DNA of 10,954 nt from NCBI GenBank assembly GCA_019314155.1, contig JAFCZV010000246.1, positions 1 to 10,954 on the forward strand, read 5' to 3'. Below the pieces are notes generated by a model. The model saw only the letters and a list, made by a program, of their open reading frames with translations. It was not told the origin of the DNA and ran no database searches. Position numbers and translations under genes: made by a program. Below, in pieces: positions 1 to 6,799 of this stretch. This DNA is from Deltaproteobacteria bacterium (GTDB lineage: Bacteria > Desulfobacterota > Desulfobacteria > Desulfobacterales > UBA11574). Numbering within the stretch: position 1 is the stretch's first letter; each line of letters opens with the position of its first letter.

Positions 1-887
1 TCGCCATGGGCATCGGTTATGCCGCTCCCGTTCCCGCTACACGAAGATGGGTCGGTCCCCATCAGGTGGGCGTCATGATCGGTATTACGGTCGCGGGTTA
101 CGGTGGTGCTGCGTTCTATGTGGCTCCGCTCATCAAATGGCTTATCACAAGCTATTCCCTCTCTGCATCATTTATAGTACTGGGTATTGCCTACTTGATC
201 GTTATCGGTATTGCGGCCCAAGTACTGGCATGGCCTGAAGAGGGATACGTTCCACCTCAACCACCTGAGACGGCAGCGACAAAGGCTGCTGCTGCATCTG
301 TGGTTGACTGGACGGCAGGAGAAATGTTGGGAACGTGGCAGTTTTACGCATTGGTGGCCCTGTTCTGCTTGAATACCCAAGCGGGCCTTCTCCTCATCGG
401 CCACGCCGCTAAAATTGTTAGGCCCTTCCTGGAGCAAGGATTTATACTGGTTGCTGCCGGTGGTTTTATGAACGCTGCGGGACGGGTCGGGACAGGCAAG
501 TACTCGGATATCATCGGAAGGGACAAGGCGTATATGATGAATGCTTTTGTCGCGGCCCTTTGTTTTTTCGCACTGCCTGCAATTATCGCGGCCAAGTCGC
601 TCTTTATGGCGTTTACGGCCTGTATGATCGCCTACTGGGTTTACGGCGGCGGTCTTGCTCTGATGCCCTCATACACAGCTGACTTTTATGGCCCGAAAAA
701 TCTGGGCTTTAATTACGGACTCGTGTTCATGGGCTGGGGTTTCGGTGCATTTATGCCCAAACTGGCCGGTAAAATCAAAGACGTAACCGGTTCTTATGAT
801 CAGGCATTCTATGTTGCAGGAATCCTGCTGCTTGTTGCAGTGGCACTTGCTTTTATTACCAAGAAACCTAAAAAAAGTGGTGCATAG
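1..887 (+). CDS. OFA-type MFS transporter, 3' part (5' end outside window)
   Basis: Inner-membrane secondary transporter of the major facilitator superfamily, closest in pattern to the oxalate:formate antiporter (OFA) group. The frame is open to the left edge (codons run from base 3), so the ATG at base 6 is an internal Met and the first few helices are missing. Visible are a GIGY-x-PVPATRRW stretch typical of the OFA helix 4 region, a hydrophilic central loop (about residues 75-105, with a Pro/Ala-rich part), a GHAAKI motif at the start of the second half, then NAAGRVG followed by SDIIGRDKA, matching the MFS loop 8-9 motif (G-R-x-x-x-G-x-x-S-D-x-x-G-R). The protein ends in a Lys-rich tail (KKPKKSGA). 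The real substrate cannot be read from sequence; small mono- or dicarboxylates are family-based guesses. It is followed by an intrinsic terminator and so ends its transcription unit. Family call is firm, substrate is not. Confidence 0.85.
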   Translation, partial: AMGIGYAAPVPATRRWVGPHQVGVMIGITVAGYGGAAFYVAPLIKWLITSYSLSASFIVLGIAYLIVIGIAAQVLAWPEEGYVPPQPPETAATKAAAASVVDWTAGEMLGTWQFYALVALFCLNTQAGLLLIGHAAKIVRPFLEQGFILVAAGGFMNAAGRVGTGKYSDIIGRDKAYMMNAFVAALCFFALPAIIAAKSLFMAFTACMIAYWVYGGGLALMPSYTADFYGPKNLGFNYGLVFMGWGFGAFMPKLAGKIKDVTGSYDQAFYVAGILLLVAVALAFITKKPKKSGA

Positions 888-891
888 GACC

Positions 892-907
892 CTGTCAATT
901 TTGACAG
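892..907. repeat. Short perfect inverted repeat after the MFS stop codon
   Basis: CTGTCAA-TT-TTGACAG is a perfect 7-bp inverted repeat with a 2-base spacer, 4 bases after the transporter stop. It has no T-run, so it is not a terminator on its own. It could be a protein-binding palindrome or an mRNA 3'-end protecting hairpin. Function unknown. Confidence 0.4.
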
Positions 908-928
908 ATTAAAATCAACCGCGAGCTA

Positions 929-968
929 AAAAGGCGGGGAGGGGTTAACCCTCTCCGCCTTTTTTTTG
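929..968 (+). terminator. Rho-independent terminator of the MFS gene
   Basis: A GC-rich stem GGCGGGGAGGG pairs with CCCTCTCCGCC across a small GTTAA-type loop, with one G-T wobble. It is preceded by a run of A and followed by eight T's, the classic bidirectional-looking intrinsic terminator. It lies 40-80 bases after the transporter stop. The convergent minus-strand gene ends 155 bases further right, so the A-run/T-run symmetry could also stop transcription from that side. Confidence 0.9.
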
Positions 969-1122
969 TTTAATTTAATATTTTACAAAACTATTATTTT
1001 ATTGCTAATATAGAACTAAGAACCGATATGGATTGTTGATATTACAAACCATCTTAAAAATAGCAGATCGCGTTCAAGGGTACGATGTAAGCCGATTTGA
1101 TGTTCTTTGTTATAAATTCGAG

Positions 1123-1719
1123 TTAATAGTATTCGGCAAACCGGGTCACTGCATCCAGAACCGGTGCCATGGCTTCCCTTAAAAATGGTATCCCGGAAAA
1201 ACGGTCGACCAGTACAAGACCCAGTATAATAAACGGACCTGCTTTGGAATACAGTCTCCATATGCGCTCTTGGGGCAACATCAGATAGATCAGCCTTGAA
1301 CCGGCGAGCGGGGGAATGGGCAGGACATGGTAGACGGTAGCGGCAGCACTAAGGTATAGCACGACCTCGATGACACGGTCGGTCCAGAAGAAATGCTTGA
1401 TATAAGCTGCAGACATTGCAATGGTGAGGCTTCCAAAGGGGGCAATAAGAGATAAGAGGCACCATCCCAGCTTCTGTTTCTTAAACCTGATCTTTTGATC
1501 GTCCACTTGTTTGCCCCAGCCGAAACCGCCTAAAAAGAAGACAATGGTACCGACAATATCAAGATTGGTTATGGGGTTGAAGTCGATAATGTCATCTTTG
1601 CGCGGATGGCCAAAAGCCCCGGCAAATAAACGTGTAAAACCGGAGCCGAATGTTACGATGGCAAGGATGGCCACAGAGTAATAGAGAATGTCTTCTAAAT
1701 TAAAACTGATTAATGGCAA
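1123..1719 (-). CDS. Degenerate site-2 protease (M50) family membrane protein
   Basis: 198-residue multi-helix membrane protein with the backbone of the short bacterial site-2 protease group: a first helix, then FGHPRKDDIIDFNPITNLD where active members have LGDPTA..GRLTLNPL.HID, then a GT-I motif, GWGK (normally GWAKPV), and LPIPPLAGSR (normally LPIPPLDGSR). The zinc-binding residues are gone: the HExxH position aligns with G25-S-G-F-T29 and the third-ligand Asp is A139. It is therefore probably not a protease and may act as a membrane scaffold or binding protein. Start: TTG at 1719, chosen because a strong GGAGGA Shine-Dalgarno sits 7 nt upstream (1727-1732) and no in-frame ATG occurs before residue 102. 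Divergent from the kinase gene. The fold assignment rests on motif order only and is fairly secure; the function is unknown. Confidence 0.75.
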   Translation of the reverse strand: MPLISFNLEDILYYSVAILAIVTFGSGFTRLFAGAFGHPRKDDIIDFNPITNLDIVGTIVFFLGGFGWGKQVDDQKIRFKKQKLGWCLLSLIAPFGSLTIAMSAAYIKHFFWTDRVIEVVLYLSAAATVYHVLPIPPLAGSRLIYLMLPQERIWRLYSKAGPFIILGLVLVDRFSGIPFLREAMAPVLDAVTRFAEYY

Positions 1720-1857
1720 TGTGAGTTCCTCCGACTTCTACTTTGATATGATGTAATGTGCCAGCGCCACGTCATTATGTCAAAAAGAATGTATAAAGAA
1801 ATAAGGCTATTGTGTCAAACGAAAATCTGACTTAGAAATTTGAAGAGGTTTCAATCA

Positions 1858-3106
1858 ATGGGCCGTGTTCAAAAAAATAAAAAGAATGCTGTTTTAATCA
1901 TAGACAGCGATCTGGCCGGAGCTGAAAAAATTAAGAGCCTTATTGTTGAAGGTGATTACCGGAGGATTTATTCCGTCGGAACCCCGAAGAAAGCCCAAAA
2001 AATTATGGCGGAAATAAAGATAGACGTCGTTCTGCTGTCCCTTAGACCACCGTATCACGATCCGGGGGCCCTCATAACAACACTGCACCAAAACAAATCT
2101 GATCCAATACCGCCGGTAATTGTGATTCTGGAAAGCTTTGAGGAAGAGGTCATTGCGGCGGCATTGAAAGTCGGTGCTGTGGACTTTCTCACCTTTCCTG
2201 TGGATTCCCGGGAATTATTAAAAAGGGTAGGGGTTCAGGTTCGCATGCTGTCGTCTGATTCTGATCTTATTCCAAAAAGATCTCCGGACAGGCTCTTGAC
2301 CCGGCTTTTGGGTGGATTATATCCCCGACCCAGTGCAAGCGAGCTTCTGGACGACCGCTACGAGAAATTGGCAAGGTTGGGGTTGGGGAGTTTCGGTGAG
2401 GTTTGGAAGGTGAAAGATATTAAAAAAGCTCCGCCTATGATATATGTGGCCAAGATTCCCCTGAGCAAAAAGCTAAACGCCAAGATAGAAAAGGAAGCGC
2501 AAATATTGGACAGGCTGGACGATCATGAGGGGGTGCCCAAAGTTCGCGAGGTCATCGGCGTTGAGAACAGAAAAGTACTCATCCAGGAGTTTGTGTCTGG
2601 AAAAACCCTTGATGAAATGATTGAACGGGAGTTTGAAGCAAAAGAGGTGGAGTCTGTCGTAATTCAGTTGACGAATATTGTGGCGTATGCCCACGACCTG
2701 GGAATAATTCACAGGGATATAAAACCGTCGAATGTCATGGTCGAACCTGACGGTTCCCTAAAGCTTCTCGATTTTGGCGCAGCCCTATATGTCGCCGGAA
2801 CAGATTATGGGAAGAAGCCAGAAACGTTCGGACGTATGGGCGCTTGGAGTCGTTATGTACGTTCTCTATACCGGCATGTTTCCGTTCTATCACGAGGTTG
2901 AAAAAGTTCTCATGGATATGATATTGGAATATCCGCCGTCGTCGCCCAGCAAATTCAATAAGGCTTTAGATCCGAAAATCGAACAAATCATACTGAAATG
3001 CCTGGTAAAAAATCCCGAAAATCGCTACCCTGACGCTGGAGCTCTCAGGGAGGACATCACCCATTCTTTTCCCGGGTATGGCGCAGCGATATTACCGCTT
3101 TATTAG
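1858..3106 (+). pseudogene. Receiver-like domain + Ser/Thr protein kinase, frameshifted in the activation segment
   Basis: Cytosolic signalling protein read in two frames. Frame one (from ATG 1858, with AGAGG 9 nt upstream; a TTG at 1840 lacks a site) has a response-regulator-like domain at about residues 10-130, then a Hanks-type kinase: glycine loop G175-L-G-S-F-G180-E-V, VAK with K199, E213 of helix C, catalytic HRD (285-287) with K289 and N292, and DFG (305-307). The frame is then lost. The second frame resumes about base 2783 with PYMSPEQ, SDVWALGV (subdomain IX) and NPENRYPDA (subdomain XI) and stops at 3106. Only a few residues separate DFG from YMSPEQ where kinases have roughly 15-20, so a deletion of length 3n+2 removed the activation loop. 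The phospho-acceptor Asp of the receiver is Ser (S61). As read, the product is truncated and inactive; an assembly or sequencing error is possible. No translocated or membrane segment is seen. Confidence 0.85.
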
Positions 3107-3164
3107 ACACCGATTCAGCCCGCTTTATTTTCCGCTGACCCTAAACCGACCACGGCATGAAGAC

Positions 3165-3731
3165 TTATCTCACTTTATCTGCGTAAGCCGCAACATCCAT
3201 AACCATGATTACAACGTCTATATCTTCACCGTGGCGGCCTTTCATGAGACCCTCTATCACCGCTCTGGGGCTGAATCCGACTTTCTTAAACATTGCCAGA
3301 GCACCATGGGCTTTAAGGGGAAATTCCACCATGAGTTTCTCAAGCCCGAACTCCAGAGCCAGGTCTACCAACTCGTTGATCATCAGTGTTCCCAGCCCCT
3401 TTTCGTGAAAATTCGGTTCCACAACGATTCTGATGGTGCCCAAATGTTTCCGCCAGCCGTGGGCCACCCGGTGAAGGCTCGCATTGGACACAATCTTCTC
3501 ATCCTTTATAGCCAAAAGTGGAAATACGTGTTCATAATCGAGTTGATCAAACCATCGGTCGATCACTTTTGGGTCGGTAACATCGTTGCGAACGTACTGG
3601 AGCACTGAGGGGGTAAGTCGGCCAAAGAATTCTCCCAGCTGTTTGCGGTCGGTTTTGACCATGGGTCTTAAAAAAACCTCGGTGCCGTCTTTAAGCTTTC
3701 CCTTCTTTTTCAAACTTTCCATTTTTGTCAT
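3165..3731 (-). CDS. GNAT-family N-acetyltransferase
   Basis: 188 residues. Acetyl-CoA-dependent transfer to an amine of an unknown substrate. An opening segment (KLKDGTEVFLRPMVKTD) gives the usual first strand and helix. Motif A is visible as IRIVVEPNFHEKGLG (acetyl-CoA pyrophosphate loop, H109-E-K-G-L-G114) followed by the helix TLMINELVDLALEFGL. Motif B follows as a strand (LMVEFPLKAHGALAMFKKVGF), with the typical A-x-x-x-F-x-K-x-G-F. This resembles the GNAT domains found alone or fused in acetylation systems of proteobacteria, but the substrate cannot be assigned. ATG 3731 has AGGGGG 7 nt upstream. It lies 32 nt after the phosphoesterase stop on the same strand, so the two are likely co-transcribed. 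It converges with the broken kinase gene, leaving 58 nt between the stops. Confidence 0.88.
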   Translation of the reverse strand: MTKMESLKKKGKLKDGTEVFLRPMVKTDRKQLGEFFGRLTPSVLQYVRNDVTDPKVIDRWFDQLDYEHVFPLLAIKDEKIVSNASLHRVAHGWRKHLGTIRIVVEPNFHEKGLGTLMINELVDLALEFGLEKLMVEFPLKAHGALAMFKKVGFSPRAVIEGLMKGRHGEDIDVVIMVMDVAAYADKVR

Positions 3732-3763
3732 ATAATCGCCCCCTATATTATAGAATTAAATTC

Positions 3764-4510
3764 TTAAGTTCCGCTCAAAAGCCTTTTTGCAAAGAACTCG
3801 GGTAGGTCTGCACCAACGATTTTTTTCATGGTTGACAATATATCGTACTCTACCAGCTTGAACGTTACCGAATTGCTCTCGGTGTCAAAGATACAATAAG
3901 AGGATCTGGGATCACCGTTTCGAGGCTGTCCGACACTTCCAGGATTCAGAAGATAAAATTCCTCATCGTTCAGCCTGATAATGCCGTCCGGCGGGATCTC
4001 AACGGGTGCCACCTTCTTACGAACATCCATGCGCCAGACCTTTCTTTTATGGGTGTGGCCGAACAGGCAGAAATTTATCTTGCCCCAAATTCCCTTTTTC
4101 ATCTTCTTTAAGATGGCTCTGGCCTGGAAGGGGAGCGCTATATAACTGGCTGTATTTTCAGGAGAGCCGTGGCAGGCCAAGCCACAGGATAAGCGACGGC
4201 TTTCCTCCAGGCCGTTCAAAAATTGGATGTTTTCATCGGTAAGATTGTTTTTCGTCCAAAGGATGGCCGCACGTGCGTAGATGTTGAAGCCCTCGGCAAA
4301 TTCAGGATTGCATGCCGCCCGGTCATGATTGCCTTGAATGGAATGCATTCCGATATTTCTGGCCAGTTCTACACATTCGTTGGGATTGGCATTATAACCC
4401 ACAAGATCGCCAAGATTCAGAATTCGGTCCGTTCGGTGGTCAAGGTCATTAACCACCGCCTGAAAAGCCTCGATGTTGGCGTGGATATCTGAAAGGATCG
4501 CTATACGCAA
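3764..4510 (-). CDS. Calcineurin-like metallophosphoesterase
   Basis: 248 residues, cytosolic, two-metal phosphoesterase of the YfcE/MJ0936-like bacterial group. Metal and catalytic motifs all present in order: D8-I-H10 (SDIHAN), GD35-LVGY, GN61-HD63, H114 in CHGSP, GH152-TH154, and the NPGSVGQPR motif near residue 217. These give the full set of ligands for a dinuclear centre, so activity on phosphomono- or diesters is likely; the substrate is unknown. Start chosen: TTG at 4510 giving MRIAILSDIH, because AGGAG lies 8 nt upstream (4519-4523) and the family begins this way. A GTG three codons earlier (4519) is the longer alternative but overlaps that Shine-Dalgarno. Upstream gene of a probable two-gene unit with the acetyltransferase. 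Confidence 0.9.
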   Translation of the reverse strand: MRIAILSDIHANIEAFQAVVNDLDHRTDRILNLGDLVGYNANPNECVELARNIGMHSIQGNHDRAACNPEFAEGFNIYARAAILWTKNNLTDENIQFLNGLEESRRLSCGLACHGSPENTASYIALPFQARAILKKMKKGIWGKINFCLFGHTHKRKVWRMDVRKKVAPVEIPPDGIIRLNDEEFYLLNPGSVGQPRNGDPRSSYCIFDTESNSVTFKLVEYDILSTMKKIVGADLPEFFAKRLLSGT

Positions 4511-4518
4511 GGATGTCA

Positions 4519-4523
4519 CTCCT
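4519..4523 (-). promoter_or_regulatory. Ribosome binding site that decides the phosphoesterase start
   Basis: AGGAG on the minus strand, 8 nt before the TTG at 4510 and overlapping the GTG at 4517-4519. The spacing fits the TTG and rules against the GTG. Confidence 0.7.
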
Positions 4524-4623
4524 GAACTTTTTCTTAAATCAGCACGTTCATCCTTTTAGGGTGGGACGAGTGCCCCAGGAGGGTTTATAGAATGCAAAAA
4601 AAATATAAAACGCGCTTAAGAGC

Positions 4624-4905
4624 CTATGAAGAACCTAAAAGTTCTTTGAATTTATTTCTAAGCCATTTTTTTATTAAATCACCAAGAAACCATCGCCCCA
4701 CAAGTGGAAGGAGAATCAGGGCAAAATAGAAAACGTTCCCGGCTTTGATGAAGTCAAAAACCACCACCAAAGTGACCATAATCAAAGCTGTCACCACATT
4801 TGAGGCAAGACCGGTGAGTTCATTGAGCTTTGCAGACATATATTCCTGCAGCTCAGATTCTACCAATAGTACTTTCTTTCCTTTTATTTGTCTTTGTAAG
4901 AACAT
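4624..4905 (-). CDS. Small two-helix membrane protein, unknown
   Basis: 93 residues from ATG 4905. An N-terminal amphipathic or charged segment (MFLQRQIKGKKVLLVESELQEYMSAKLNEL) precedes two hydrophobic helices (about NVVTALIMVTLVVVFDFI and VFYFALILLPLVGRWFLGDL) and a Lys-rich C-terminus (KKWLRNKFKELLGSS). The size and helix-loop-helix shape recall small phage-holin-like or DUF-type inner-membrane proteins, but no family is recognised. The longer ATG at 4986 has no ribosome site and overlaps a good -35 element, so the 4905 start (GGAG 11 nt upstream) is preferred. It is transcribed leftward, 113 nt ahead of the phosphoesterase, with no clear terminator between; co-transcription is possible but not shown. 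Confidence 0.55.
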   Translation of the reverse strand: MFLQRQIKGKKVLLVESELQEYMSAKLNELTGLASNVVTALIMVTLVVVFDFIKAGNVFYFALILLPLVGRWFLGDLIKKWLRNKFKELLGSS

Positions 4906-4968
4906 ATTTTTTCGATCTCCATCCTTTCTGTTCGAAGATTTTAAATTTGATAACACCGTAGCAGGTCT

Positions 4969-4996
4969 TTTATGAATTATCAACATAAGGTGTCAA
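4969..4996 (-). promoter_or_regulatory. Candidate sigma70 promoter of the small membrane protein gene
   Basis: On the minus strand TTGACA (4991-4996, perfect) is 16 nt from CATAAA (4969-4974, four of six to consensus). The expected start of transcription lies about 55-60 nt before the ATG at 4905. It supports the shorter reading of that gene, since the longer ATG at 4986 would fall within the promoter spacer. Confidence 0.45.
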
Positions 4997-5108
4997 GACA
5001 TTCAGGTTTCAAGTCGTCCAAAAGCTCCCATTTCATGATATACTTTTTAAAGGCCTGTTTTCATGCTTGACCCATGATACAAGTTTATTGTATTTTAAAA
5101 AATAAGGT

Positions 5109-5315
5109 TCTTCTCCAATTTAGGGTTCGCGCAAAAATAACTTCGCAGAATTGGCGCTCAGATTTGGTTCAGGTTTGGCTGATCCGAGAGAGCAAAACCA
5201 CAGGAATAGCTAGCTATTTCGCGGATTTTGCGAGTGAGGAATCAGCCAAAGATGGGCTGAAGCTGAGATGTAAAAATGTGAAGTTATTTTTGCGCGAGCC
5301 CTTAGTTGGAGAAGA
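5109..5315. repeat. Large imperfect palindrome (MITE-like), arms 5109-5147 / 5277-5315
   Basis: The arms are 39 nt and match at 35 positions when one is reverse-complemented; both carry GCGCAAAAATAACTTC. Further inward pairing continues: TTTGGCTGATCC (5174-5185) against GGAATCAGCCAAA (5238-5250), GCAAAA with TTTTGC, and a perfect 14-bp palindrome AATAGCTAGCTATT at the centre (5205-5218). All pairs keep the same register (sum of coordinates about 10424), so the whole unit is one hairpin. The match may extend outward to AAGTTT (5081) and AAACTT (5344). No clear target duplication was found. It holds no credible gene and could fold as RNA if transcribed. Region 4987-5423 is otherwise non-coding. 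Confidence 0.8.
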
Positions 5316-5355
5316 GGGTTCAAAGGTTTGTTTTCTAAAAACTTTATGAGCGCCT

Positions 5356-5386
5356 TTAACATTTTGTTGAGACCAGTTTTTATAAT
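5356..5386 (+). promoter_or_regulatory. Candidate promoter of the SplB-like gene
   Basis: TTAACA (5356-5361) and a perfect TATAAT (5381-5386) with a long 19-nt spacer, just after the palindromic element and about 40 nt before the first possible start codon. The -10 match is exact, the spacing is at the outer limit. Confidence 0.4.
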
Positions 5387-5423
5387 CAATGATAAATTTC
5401 ACTGCTTAAAATAATATACTCCC

Positions 5424-6527
5424 TTGCCGCATTTGAAACTATATATCGATCAACACGTCGTCCAATCTCCCCAGGCAATTTCCATTCGATCTCGCATCAA
5501 TGCACCCGCCGTAGTCGTTGAGAATGTTCAAGAGCTCTATCGGTCGATTTTATCGTCAGACGATCCTGTCCAAAAAGGGAAAACAATCCTATTCCTCACC
5601 CGAAACAAAGGTGCCTTTATTAAACCATGCCCCGGTACCCGTTGCTACACATGTTGCGGTTATCAAATTTTGCATATCGGCACCTTTTGTAATATGGACT
5701 GCTCATATTGTATTCTGCAAACATACTTTCATCCCCCGATACTGCAATATTTTGTCAACCAAAATGATCTTATGGCAGAGTTAGACCGTCTGTTTCTTGA
5801 AAAAAAAATAACCCGTATCGGGACCGGAGAATATACAGACAGTTTGATCTGGGAGAAATGGACGGACCTCTCAAGCCTTCTGGTCCCAAAGTTTTCAAAG
5901 CAGTCCCGGGCCGTATTGGAACTGAAGACTAAAACAACAGCCATTGAAAAACTAAGGCAGCTTCGTCACAATCGAAAAACCATCCTAGCGTGGTCTTTGA
6001 ATACAAACCGAATTATAAAAAATGAAGAGATTCATACGGCATCTCTTTCCGCCAGGCTCCGGTCTGCAGCAAAATGTGAGTCCTCGGGATACCCCATTGG
6101 CTTTCACTTTGATCCTTTGGTCATTTATGATGGGTGCCAAGAAGAATACATGGGAGTTGTTGAACAATTGTTTGCCAATGTATCTTCAAAAAATATCGTA
6201 TGGATAAGCCTCGGATCTTTCCGATTCATGCATTCTTTGAAATCGATCATACAAAAACGCTTTCCTGATTCAAAAATAATATACGGGGAATTTATATCAG
6301 GCCTGGACGGTAAGATGCGTTATTTTAAGCCGTTGAGGATAGATCTTTATCGAAAGATGGTGGCCTGTATAAGAGAACATGCTCCTGATGCACTTATATA
6401 CTTATGCATGGAAGACGATGAAGTATGGGAAAAATCTCTGGGATTTATCCCTTCGGACCGCGGTGGTTTGTCAAGGATGCTGGATGAAAGCGCTGCATTG
6501 CATTGTGGATTGGATGTGCCTTGTTAA
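5424..6527 (+). CDS. splB: Spore photoproduct lyase-like radical SAM protein
   Basis: 367 residues of the SplB family, which uses a [4Fe-4S] cluster and S-adenosylmethionine to reverse the spore thymine dimer in Bacillus. The segment KGAFIKPCPGTRCYTCCGY and the cluster motif C89-NMD-C93-SY-C96, with the following ILQTYF..P...YFVN, are clear family signatures. The cluster numbering is one off that of B. subtilis SplB (90, 94, 97 as I recall). The C141-type hydrogen donor of SplB is missing: no Cys occurs between 96 and 218, and the equivalent region is TGEYTDSL. Start is uncertain: TTG at 5424 has no clear ribosome site; the family N-terminus and an upstream stop at 5412 leave little choice (another TTG is at 5433). 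It ends before a MITE and follows a palindrome. No sporulation genes nearby, so a different DNA lesion or non-repair role is possible. The symbol denotes family only. Confidence 0.82.
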   Translation: MPHLKLYIDQHVVQSPQAISIRSRINAPAVVVENVQELYRSILSSDDPVQKGKTILFLTRNKGAFIKPCPGTRCYTCCGYQILHIGTFCNMDCSYCILQTYFHPPILQYFVNQNDLMAELDRLFLEKKITRIGTGEYTDSLIWEKWTDLSSLLVPKFSKQSRAVLELKTKTTAIEKLRQLRHNRKTILAWSLNTNRIIKNEEIHTASLSARLRSAAKCESSGYPIGFHFDPLVIYDGCQEEYMGVVEQLFANVSSKNIVWISLGSFRFMHSLKSIIQKRFPDSKIIYGEFISGLDGKMRYFKPLRIDLYRKMVACIREHAPDALIYLCMEDDEVWEKSLGFIPSDRGGLSRMLDESAALHCGLDVPC

Positions 6528-6588
6528 TGGGAAATATCTTCTTTGTCCTTGTGCAATCCTATTCGATGTTTCATGGACTGGAAGCAAT

Positions 6589-6596
6589 ATTTTTTC
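6589..6596. repeat. Target site duplication, left copy
   Basis: ATTTTTTC, identical to the copy at 6800-6807, directly abutting the left inverted repeat of the MITE. A poly-T stretch in the region makes chance matching somewhat easier, but exact length and exact abutment on both sides argue for a real 8-bp duplication. Confidence 0.75.
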
Positions 6597-6799
6597 GTAA
6601 TTACTCAGGTGGATAGGCTGAAGGCTGAAGACTGTTAGGAAAAAGCGTATTTTAAAGCCATGTTTGATGCAAGAATCAGATATTTTCGCCAAAGTACGGC
6701 AAGCGTGCTTTTCTGTTCGCCAAAGTACGGCAAGCGTGCTTTTCTGACCCCTTCAGCCTTCGGTCTAAACAGCTTCAGCCTGACTACGTGAGTAGTTAC
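6597..6799. mobile_element. 203-bp MITE with GTAA-type terminal inverted repeats (IS66-like)
   Basis: Terminal inverted repeats of 27 nt at 6597-6623 and 6773-6799 agree at 22 positions (GTAA-y-TACTCA....AGGCTGAAG). They are bounded by the 8-bp direct repeat ATTTTTTC. It holds no coding region, so a transposase elsewhere would be needed. IS66-family elements have terminal repeats starting GTAA and make 8-bp duplications, which fits, so this is probably a non-autonomous derivative of that family; the family call is inference. Inside are AGGCTGA heptamers in tandem (6615-6628), a second CTTCAGCC copy near 6751, and a duplicated 31-bp hairpin. It accounts for most of the gene-free stretch 6528-6878; nothing else is seen there except a weak GC-rich inverted repeat (6828-6856). 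Confidence 0.75.
6685..6746. repeat. Perfect tandem duplication of a 31-bp hairpin unit
   Basis: Two identical adjacent 31-bp copies (6685-6715 and 6716-6746), each beginning TTCGCCAAAG and ending TTTTCTG. Each holds AAGTACG-GCAAG-CGTGCTT, a 7-bp stem with one G-T pair, followed by T's. It sits inside the MITE. Confidence 0.9.

Noticed and set aside
1751..1783. Possible sigma54 or sigma70 promoter for the pseudo-M50 gene (TGGCAC and TTGACA on the - strand)
   Set aside because: TGGCAC has no TTGC at -12 spacing, and the perfect TTGACA lacks a fair -10 at 16-18 nt. Neither reaches a supportable call.
3078..3608. 176-codon open frame on + strand
   Set aside because: It lies antisense to the GNAT gene, with low-complexity, His/Phe-rich content and no family motif; the minus-strand frame has motif A and a ribosome site.
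5074..5349. 91-codon open frame on + strand
   Set aside because: It coincides with the palindromic element and has no ribosome site; its translation simply reads through both arms of the repeat.
5081..5350. Target site duplication for the fold-back element (ATGA or TTTT-rich repeats on each side)
   Set aside because: Only short, AT-rich, non-exact matches; element ends cannot be fixed from this copy alone.
6379..6600. 73-codon open frame on + strand, partly after splB
   Set aside because: Mostly an out-of-frame reading of the end of splB; runs into the MITE flank with no recognisable content.
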